DNA from: SZAS-103 sp036496805
Lineage (GTDB): Bacteria; Pseudomonadota; Gammaproteobacteria; Xanthomonadales; Xanthomonadaceae
Length of the DNA: 64,000 bases
NCBI GenBank assembly: GCA_036496805.1
Contig: DASXKN010000034.1
Span: 76,888-140,887 of the forward strand
Direction: 5' to 3'
Of the stretch, positions 51,166-58,733 are shown piece by piece. Under the pieces are notes generated by a model, which saw only the letters and a list, made by a program, of their open reading frames with translations, ran no database searches and had not been told where the DNA came from. The position numbers and the translations under genes are program-made. Positions within the stretch are counted from its first letter, which is position 1. Every line of letters begins with the position of its first letter.

Positions 51166-54100
51166 ATGAAAGGCCTGCGCCAGCCGCGTACCGCGTTCCT
51201 CACCCTCAGCGTCCTGTTCGCGATCACCACGATGACGGGAGTCGTCGGCAGTGCGATGGCGATAGTTCCGACATCCGGGCCGGCTCCCAGCGCGGACTGT
51301 CCCGCCGCTGGCGGCGCGTACGCGGCGGGATCGGCGAGCGGGAAGGGATCCATCGCCTGCGGCTACGGCAATGTCGCGAACGGCGACTACAGCACGGCAT
51401 TCGGCTACGGCAACGTCGTCAACGGCACCAACAGCAGCGCGGTCGGCGACGGCAATTCGGTCACCGGCAATCACAGCAACGCGTTCGGCGATCCGAACAC
51501 GGTCACCGGCAACAACAGCAATGCCTTCGGGAACAACAACACCGTCACCGGCGACAACAGCACGGCGGTCGGCGACGGCAATTTGAGCTACGGCAACCAG
51601 AACTTCGCGTCCGGTTACAAGAACTACGTCGGCACCAGCGCCACGCATGTGAACGGGTCGACGGCAGTGGGTTCGTACAACATCGTCAAGGGCAACGAGA
51701 GCGTGGCGGTGGGCGCCTACAACAAGGCGCTCGACAACGCCGACGTGGCGCTGGGCCTGCAGAACTACGTCTCGGCTCCCCCGGGGCCGGGCTACGGCAA
51801 CGGCGGCAAGGCGGCCGCGGTGGGCTTCTTCAATCGCGCCTACGCGTACCGTGCCCAGGCGTTCGGCCGGTTCAATTTCGGGCTCGGCAAGATGAGCGCG
51901 GCGTTCGGCGGCGGCAACAAGACCTCCGGCGACTACAGCAACGCGATGGGCTACGACAACGTGACCGGCCTGGTGACGGCCGGACCGCCCGGTTCGTACG
52001 CGTTCTACAAGGTCGCCGGCACGGGCGCCGACAGCAACGCGTTCGGCACGAAGAACAACGCGACCGGCGCCAACGATAACGCCTTCGGCACGAACAACGA
52101 CGCCGGCGGCAGCTTCGCCGGCGACACCCAGCAGGCGAGCCGCGCTTCCGCGCTGGGCTATGCGAACAAGGCCTACGGCAACGACGCGACCGCGGTCGGC
52201 AGCGGCAACACAGCCGGCGCGTACGTCGGCGGGACGGGCTTCACCGGCGGCGACACCGCGGTGGGCTTCCAGAACTCCGCAACCGGCGGAGGAAGCAGCG
52301 CCATCGGCTACGTGAACGTCGCGTCCGGCAAGATGAGTGGTGCGATCGGCTCGCACAACGTCGCGACCGGCTCGTACGCCAATGCGATCGGTTCGTACGA
52401 TCGCGCGTATGGCTTCGCGGCCACCGCGATGGGCCTGCAGGACTATGCGGTCGCGAACAAGACCACGGCGGTGGGCTTCTACAACCGCGCCTACGGCTAT
52501 CGCGCGAGCGCGTTCGGGCGCTTCGACTGGGGTTACGGCGACAAGAGTTCGGCGTTCGGCCAGAGCAACGAGGCGATCGGCTACAAGAGCAACGCGATGG
52601 GCTACCACAACTCGACCGGCGTGGTGGACCGGACCCGGGTCGGCGCCCACGGCAATTATTCCTACTACCACATCGCGAACACGGGCAATCTCAGCGACGC
52701 CTTCGGCCTGCACAACGACGCCACCGGTACGAGCGACAACGCGTTCGGTTCGTACAACAACGCGGGCGGCAGCTTTGCTGGCGATACCCAGCAGGCCATG
52801 CAAGCTTCTGCCTTCGGCTACGCCAACAAGGCCTACGGCAACAATGCGACGGCGGTGGGCAGCGGCAACACGGCCGGTGCGTATGTCGGCGGGACGGGCT
52901 TCACCAATGGCGATACGGCGGTGGGCTACCAGAACACGGCCACGGGCGGCGCGAGCACGGCGGTGGGCTACAAGAACACGGCATCGGGCGCCACCAGCAA
53001 TGCCATCGGCATCGCGAATATCGCCTCCGGCGCCACCAGCAGCGCGATTGGCGCCTACAACAACGCCGCGGGCACCAACAGCAGCGCGATCGGCTTCGAA
53101 AACACCGCCTCGGTCCCGGGCAGCAATGCGTTCGGCTTCGCCAACACCGCCTCCGGCAACGACAGCAGCGCACTCGGTTTCAACAATGCCGCCTCCGGCG
53201 CCAATAGCAGTGCGACGGGTTTCGTCAACACTGCCTCGGGCAATGGCAGTAGCGCATTGGGTTACCGCAGCAAGGCCGTCGGGACCTACAGCGTCGCCGC
53301 CGGCAGTGCGGCGGCGGCCTACGGCGACAGCGCCATTGCGATCGGCGCCTGGTTCAAGAAGGGCAATAGCGACAACGTGGTCGATCCGGCTGAGCGCACG
53401 CGCGCCACGGGCAACTACAGCACCGCGATCGGCGCGCTGGGGTATGCCGGCGGCGACTACAGCACGGCGGTCGGCTACGCCAACCAGGCCACTGGCCATG
53501 GCAGTTCCGCCTTCGGGTACAAGAACACCGCATCGGGCAACAACAGCGCGGCCGTGGGATTCGCCAACAGCGCCACCAACACCAACAGCTCTGCGCTGGG
53601 CTTCACGAATTCCGCGACCAGCTACAACAGCAGCGCGGTCGGCGACCGCAACACCGCTTCCGGTAGTGGCAGCAACGCATTCGGCTACAGCAACGTCGTT
53701 TCAGGCGCCAGCAGCAACGCGTTCGGCAGCGGCAACGCGACCTTCGGCGCCGGCGGAACGGCGGTTGGCGTGGGCAACAGCACCGGCATGGATGCGGGCA
53801 GCTACGGTTTCCTCGGCGGCGCGGGCAGCACCGCGGTCGGCAACGGGAACTCGGCGCTGGGCGATGCGAGCGTGGCGCTCGGTTCCGGCAACACGGCCGG
53901 CTACTACGATGCGACCAACCACATCGTGACTGGCGACCACAGCAGCGCGGTAGGCGTCGGCAACACCGCTTCGGAAACCAGGAGCAGCGCGGTCGGTTAC
54001 GGCAACTCGGCCCTTGGCAGCGACAGCAGCGCTTTCGGTTCCAGCAACAACGCGTCCACCCAGGGCGCCAGCGCGTTCGGTGATCGCAACACCGCATCGG

Positions 54101-57100
54101 GCGTATACAGCACGGCGGTCGGCGTGAACAACACGGCGAGCGGCCAAGCCAGCAGTGCGTTCGGTTTCTCCAACCTGGCGGCCGGAAATTACAGCTTCGC
54201 GGCTGGATTCCAGAGTACGGCGATAGGCAAGAGCAGCATCGCGGTCGGCGGCTGGTTCGACTTGTCGCGCAACGGCCACGTCGATACAGGCGAGTACACC
54301 CGCGCGATCGGCGACTACGCGACGGGCGTGGGCATTGACTCGCGGGCCAACGGGGACTTCAGCTCGGCGATCGGATTCATGGATTACACCAACGGGCGGA
54401 CTGCGAGTGCCGTCGGTGCATCCAACCTCGCCACCGGCCAGTCGTCGAGCGCATTCGGCAACGGCAACTTCACGCGCGGCTATCGCAGTTCGGCATTCGG
54501 CGCCGGCAACAGTGCTTATGGTTCCGGCAGCGTCGCCATGGGCTACAAAAACTTCGCCAACGCGGTCCAGCAGACCGGAGCCTACCCTGGCCCGCAGTAC
54601 TACTTCTCCAGCAAGGGCAGCGCGGCGATGGGCTACAAGAACACGGCCTTCGGCGACAACAGCACCGCGATCGGCGTCCACAACACGGCTGGCTTCCTGA
54701 ACTACTCGGGCCCCAACGGCAGCACGTCGACCCTGACGAAGCACGACAGCGCGGTCGGCTACAGGAACTACGCACTCGGCGGCAGCAGCAGCGCGTTCGG
54801 CTACTACAACACCGCTTCCGGCGTGAGCAGCAGCGCGTTCGGCCACTTCAACCAGGCAACCGGCGCGGGCAGCAATGCGATCGGCTGGGGCAACCAGGCG
54901 CAGGGCAGCTACAGCACCGCGATCGGCGGCGCGAACACCGTCTATGCGGCGGCGACCAACGGCCTGGCGGTCGGCTACGAGAACACGGTCAACGGCGTCG
55001 GTGGTACCGCGGTCGGCCTCGCCAACTCGGCCAACGGGTTGGACAGCAGCGCGTTCGGCCAGGGCAATGGCGCGAGCGGCGACTATTCCACCGCGGTCGG
55101 CAGCGGCAACAGCGCGGCGGGCACGGCGAGCACGGCGGTGGGCTACAAGAACGCCGTGTACGCCTACACGACGAAGAGCAACGCGCTCGGCAACGGCAAC
55201 AAGGTGCTGGCCAACGCCAGCACGGGCAAGTACGGCACCAACGGCGCCAACGCGGTGGGCAGCTACAACACCGCGAGCAATGCCGGCGCCAACGCTTTCG
55301 GCAGCTACAACATCGCGACGGGCCTGGCCTCGAGTGCGTTCGGCACCTACAACAAGGCCTACGGCAACTTCAGCACGGCGCTGGGTGCGGCGAACAGCGC
55401 CTCCGCCAAGTACGACACGGCGGTCGGCAGCGGCAACAAGGCGGGCGGCAATTTCAGCTACAACGGAAACAGTTACCAGGCCCAGCAGGCCACGGCGGTC
55501 GGCTTCAAGAACAACGCCTATGGCGACTTCAGCACGGCCATCGGCGCCAACAACGTCGCCGGCGCCGGGTACAAGGTTTCCGACGGTCTGGGTGGGTACA
55601 CCTACGCCTTCACCAAGGGCGACAGCGCGATCGGTTACAAGAACACCGCGACGGGCGGCTACAGCAATGCGATTGGCAGCCTGAACCAGGCCCTTGGCGC
55701 CTACAGCAGCGCCATCGGCTACAACAACCTCGCGGCCGGTCACTACAGCACTGCGATCGGTACGCGGAACACGGCGACCAGCGACTACAGCATCGCGATC
55801 GGTACGGAAAACTACGCCGCGAACCTGGGCGCCATCGCGATTGGCGGCGGCAATGCCGCGCTCGGCTACAGCAGTACCGCGATCGGCGCGGGCAACCGCG
55901 CTTTCGGGGACTCTTCGGTGGCGATCGGCGCCGGCAACTACACGAAGGCGAAGTATGGCGTCGCGATGGGCAGTTCGAACACCGTTACCGGAACGTACGA
56001 CGTCGCCATGGGCGTCAACAACCGGACCGGCGTGTATTCGACCTATGCCTTGGGCTTGATCGGCGGCGGCAGGAGCGTCGCTGTCGGCTACAACAACCAG
56101 GCGCTGGCGAGCAAGAACGTCGCCATCGGCTACTCCAACACCGCCGGGTACTACAACACGACCACGCATACCGTGAGTGGCGACCAGGCCGCCGCGATGG
56201 GCATCGGCAACACCGCATCGGGATACATCAGCGCGGCCATCGGCAACGGGAACACCGCATCGGCCTACCGCAGCACGGCCATGGGCATCGGCAACATCGC
56301 ATCGGGCAGCTATGACAGTACCGCGATCGGCAACCTGAACATCGCGTCGGGCCCGAACGCCACCGCGGTCGGCTACTACAACACCGCGTCGGCGCTTGGC
56401 GCCAGCGCGTTCGGCAGCCATGACACGGCTTCGGGGGTCAAGTCGACGGCGTTCGGATCCCACAGCAGCGCAACGAACACGCGGGCGAGCGTGTTCGGCA
56501 GCTACTCCACGGCTTCCGGCGCCGGCAGCAATGCCATCGGTGCGCGGGACGCCGCGGTCGGGACCGGCAGCCTGGCGATGGGCAACAACGACACCGCCAA
56601 CGGCAACGGATCGGCTGCCATCGGCCATAACGATGTCGCAAACGGCACCAACAGCATGGCGCTGGGCTACAACAGCTACACGTCCGGCGCGCGCTCGAAC
56701 GCCAACGGGTTCGGCGACAGGGCGACGGCGAACAGCGCAAGCGCGTTCGGCGTGAGCAGCACCTCGTCCGGCGTGAACTCCAGCGCGGTCGGATTCACCG
56801 ACACGGCGACCGGCGCGAACAGCGATGCGTTCGGCTACAAGAGCCTCGCGGGCGGAAGCGTCTCCTACAACTCCAGGACGTATTCGGCGGCTTCAGCGAC
56901 CGCCGTGGGCGTCAGCGACCACGCCTACGGCACCAGCAGCGCGGCGGTCGGCACCGGCAACACCGCCGGACACAGCTACGTCAGCGCAGGCCATGAGAAG
57001 TTCACCGTCGACGACAGCGCGTTCGGCTTCGGCAACCAGGCCACGGGTGGCAGGAGCAGCGCCTTCGGCTACAAAAACGACGCCTACGGCGTCAAGACCA

Positions 57101-58431
57101 GTTCGATGGGCTATGGCAACAGCGCGACCGGCCTGAGGGCCAGCTCCTTCGGCTACAAGAACGCCACCGCCGGCAACAATTCCAGTGCGTTCGGCTACAA
57201 GAACGTCGCCAGCGGAAGCAACTCCAACGCGTTTGGCGAGAAGAACACCGTCACCGGCAACTATGCCGAGGCTTTCGGCCAGTCCGATACGGCATCGGGC
57301 CTGCGCAGCATGGCGGCCGGTTCGCACGACTACGCCAGCGGCACCAAGGCCGTCGCTTTCGGCTACGGCAACACCGCCAGCGGCGCGAGCGCCAGTGCGT
57401 TCGGCGTGAGCTCGAAGGCCATCGGCAACGGCAGCCTGGCGGCGGGCACGGCAGCCAGCGCCGGCGGCCAGGGCAGCGTGGCGGTGGGCGGCTGGTTCGA
57501 CGCGAACGCCAACGGCGTGGTCGAGCCTGGCGAGGTCGCCAACGCGGCGGGCCAGGAGGCGGTGGCGGTGGGCGCCGGCACGTCGGCCGGTTTCACCAAC
57601 GACGTCGCCATTGGCGAAGGCGCTTCCACGCTCGACGCCAGCGACACCGCAGTCGGCGCGGGCGCGTCGGTTTCGGCCGGCGCGACCAACGCGGTGGCCA
57701 TCGGCGCCGGCTCGATCGCCAGTGCCTCGAACACGGTTTCGGTCGGCGCGCCGGGCAGCGAACGGCGGATCACGAACGTGGCGGCGGCGGTGAACGGAAC
57801 CGACGCGGTGAACCTGACGCAGGCGACGAGCCTGGCATCGACGCTGGTGGTGGTCGCGCAGAACACGGCCAACACCGCACTGAGCACGGCGAACACGGCG
57901 TTGACCGAGGCGAACAGCGCGCTGTCGGCGAGCAACGCGCAAGTCAGCGCACTGGCGGGCTCGAACGGTTCGGCGGCGATGACTTCGGGCGACGCGGCCG
58001 CGCTGGTGGCGGCCAATGCGCACGCCGATGCGGGTGACGCGAGCACGCTGGCTTCCGCCAACGCGCACGCCGACGCCGGCAATGCAGCGACGTTGCAGAG
58101 CGCCAACAGCTACACCGACACGCGCGTCAATTCGCTCTCGGACGACTTCAGCGCGTTCCAGTCGACGGTCGACGACGAGTTCCGCACGGAGGATCGCAAG
58201 ATCGACCGGATCGGCGCGATGGGCGCGGCAATGTCGCACATGGCGATGAACACCGGCGGCCTGGCGGGCGAGAACCGCGTCGGCTTCGGCGGCGGGTTCC
58301 AGGGCGGGCAGGGCGCGTTCGCGATCGGCTTCCAGCATGCCTTCAGCGGCAACCGCGCCAGCGTCTCGTTTGGCGGCGCGTTCTCCAACGGCGACAGCAA
58401 CGTCGGCGTCGGCGCGGGCTTCAGCTGGTGA
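51166..58431 (+). CDS. Giant YadA-like trimeric autotransporter adhesin 2
   Basis: A 2421-residue protein: signal peptide (about 1-34, 'PRTAFLTLSVLFAITTMTG'), then about 2050 residues of head repeats of the 'SAFGYxN, TAVGxGN' type. A tandem internal duplication lies near 51.8-53.0 kb. Intermediate 'GWF' segments fall at about residues 727 and 1030, the second with loop DLSRNGHVDTGE. A final EF-hand-type loop DANANGVVEPGE is at about 2112-2123. Neck, Ala-rich stalk and anchor ending 'VGAGFSW' follow. GGAG lies 6 nt before ATG 51166. The reading frame is intact throughout. If rod-like, the head would reach far beyond the outer membrane. Confidence 0.93.
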   Translation: MKGLRQPRTAFLTLSVLFAITTMTGVVGSAMAIVPTSGPAPSADCPAAGGAYAAGSASGKGSIACGYGNVANGDYSTAFGYGNVVNGTNSSAVGDGNSVTGNHSNAFGDPNTVTGNNSNAFGNNNTVTGDNSTAVGDGNLSYGNQNFASGYKNYVGTSATHVNGSTAVGSYNIVKGNESVAVGAYNKALDNADVALGLQNYVSAPPGPGYGNGGKAAAVGFFNRAYAYRAQAFGRFNFGLGKMSAAFGGGNKTSGDYSNAMGYDNVTGLVTAGPPGSYAFYKVAGTGADSNAFGTKNNATGANDNAFGTNNDAGGSFAGDTQQASRASALGYANKAYGNDATAVGSGNTAGAYVGGTGFTGGDTAVGFQNSATGGGSSAIGYVNVASGKMSGAIGSHNVATGSYANAIGSYDRAYGFAATAMGLQDYAVANKTTAVGFYNRAYGYRASAFGRFDWGYGDKSSAFGQSNEAIGYKSNAMGYHNSTGVVDRTRVGAHGNYSYYHIANTGNLSDAFGLHNDATGTSDNAFGSYNNAGGSFAGDTQQAMQASAFGYANKAYGNNATAVGSGNTAGAYVGGTGFTNGDTAVGYQNTATGGASTAVGYKNTASGATSNAIGIANIASGATSSAIGAYNNAAGTNSSAIGFENTASVPGSNAFGFANTASGNDSSALGFNNAASGANSSATGFVNTASGNGSSALGYRSKAVGTYSVAAGSAAAAYGDSAIAIGAWFKKGNSDNVVDPAERTRATGNYSTAIGALGYAGGDYSTAVGYANQATGHGSSAFGYKNTASGNNSAAVGFANSATNTNSSALGFTNSATSYNSSAVGDRNTASGSGSNAFGYSNVVSGASSNAFGSGNATFGAGGTAVGVGNSTGMDAGSYGFLGGAGSTAVGNGNSALGDASVALGSGNTAGYYDATNHIVTGDHSSAVGVGNTASETRSSAVGYGNSALGSDSSAFGSSNNASTQGASAFGDRNTASGVYSTAVGVNNTASGQASSAFGFSNLAAGNYSFAAGFQSTAIGKSSIAVGGWFDLSRNGHVDTGEYTRAIGDYATGVGIDSRANGDFSSAIGFMDYTNGRTASAVGASNLATGQSSSAFGNGNFTRGYRSSAFGAGNSAYGSGSVAMGYKNFANAVQQTGAYPGPQYYFSSKGSAAMGYKNTAFGDNSTAIGVHNTAGFLNYSGPNGSTSTLTKHDSAVGYRNYALGGSSSAFGYYNTASGVSSSAFGHFNQATGAGSNAIGWGNQAQGSYSTAIGGANTVYAAATNGLAVGYENTVNGVGGTAVGLANSANGLDSSAFGQGNGASGDYSTAVGSGNSAAGTASTAVGYKNAVYAYTTKSNALGNGNKVLANASTGKYGTNGANAVGSYNTASNAGANAFGSYNIATGLASSAFGTYNKAYGNFSTALGAANSASAKYDTAVGSGNKAGGNFSYNGNSYQAQQATAVGFKNNAYGDFSTAIGANNVAGAGYKVSDGLGGYTYAFTKGDSAIGYKNTATGGYSNAIGSLNQALGAYSSAIGYNNLAAGHYSTAIGTRNTATSDYSIAIGTENYAANLGAIAIGGGNAALGYSSTAIGAGNRAFGDSSVAIGAGNYTKAKYGVAMGSSNTVTGTYDVAMGVNNRTGVYSTYALGLIGGGRSVAVGYNNQALASKNVAIGYSNTAGYYNTTTHTVSGDQAAAMGIGNTASGYISAAIGNGNTASAYRSTAMGIGNIASGSYDSTAIGNLNIASGPNATAVGYYNTASALGASAFGSHDTASGVKSTAFGSHSSATNTRASVFGSYSTASGAGSNAIGARDAAVGTGSLAMGNNDTANGNGSAAIGHNDVANGTNSMALGYNSYTSGARSNANGFGDRATANSASAFGVSSTSSGVNSSAVGFTDTATGANSDAFGYKSLAGGSVSYNSRTYSAASATAVGVSDHAYGTSSAAVGTGNTAGHSYVSAGHEKFTVDDSAFGFGNQATGGRSSAFGYKNDAYGVKTSSMGYGNSATGLRASSFGYKNATAGNNSSAFGYKNVASGSNSNAFGEKNTVTGNYAEAFGQSDTASGLRSMAAGSHDYASGTKAVAFGYGNTASGASASAFGVSSKAIGNGSLAAGTAASAGGQGSVAVGGWFDANANGVVEPGEVANAAGQEAVAVGAGTSAGFTNDVAIGEGASTLDASDTAVGAGASVSAGATNAVAIGAGSIASASNTVSVGAPGSERRITNVAAAVNGTDAVNLTQATSLASTLVVVAQNTANTALSTANTALTEANSALSASNAQVSALAGSNGSAAMTSGDAAALVAANAHADAGDASTLASANAHADAGNAATLQSANSYTDTRVNSLSDDFSAFQSTVDDEFRTEDRKIDRIGAMGAAMSHMAMNTGGLAGENRVGFGGGFQGGQGAFAIGFQHAFSGNRASVSFGGAFSNGDSNVGVGAGFSW

Positions 58432-58443
58432 CGAGCCCGCATC

Positions 58444-58475
58444 GCCGGTAGGAAGCCTCCGGGCTTCCTGCCGGC
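58444..58475. terminator. Stem-loop after adhesin gene 2
   Basis: A 14-bp stem (GCCGGTAGGAAGCC / GGCTTCCTGCCGGC, one T-G pair) with TCCG loop, 12 bp after the stop codon. No T-run. It separates adhesin 2 from adhesin 3 across a 302-bp gap (58432-58733) that holds nothing else evident. Confidence 0.6.
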
Positions 58476-58733
58476 ACGATCCGCGCGGGCCCGACGCGCG
58501 TCCGATCCCGTATTCCGGCAGCCGTTCCTGGCGGCATCCCCGTTTCCTCACCGTCTTCGGCGCATGCCGAAGGCGTGGTCGTGTCCGCTTCGGAATGGCG
58601 CCGCCGTTCACGATGGCGAAGGAACAAAAAAACACCCGGGTCCCGTCGTCGTCAACACACGGCCGCGCATCGCGTCGCGGGCTGTCGGCGGAGTTCGTCC
58701 TGCTTTCGCGCAGCCATTCCCAAGGAGAACACC

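Noticed and set aside
51145..56628. Very long open frames (hundreds of codons) on the strand opposite adhesin 2
   Set aside because: They mirror the repeat and high G+C of the adhesin gene, encode Arg/Ala/Val-rich low-complexity protein, and have no ribosome sites or recognisable domains.
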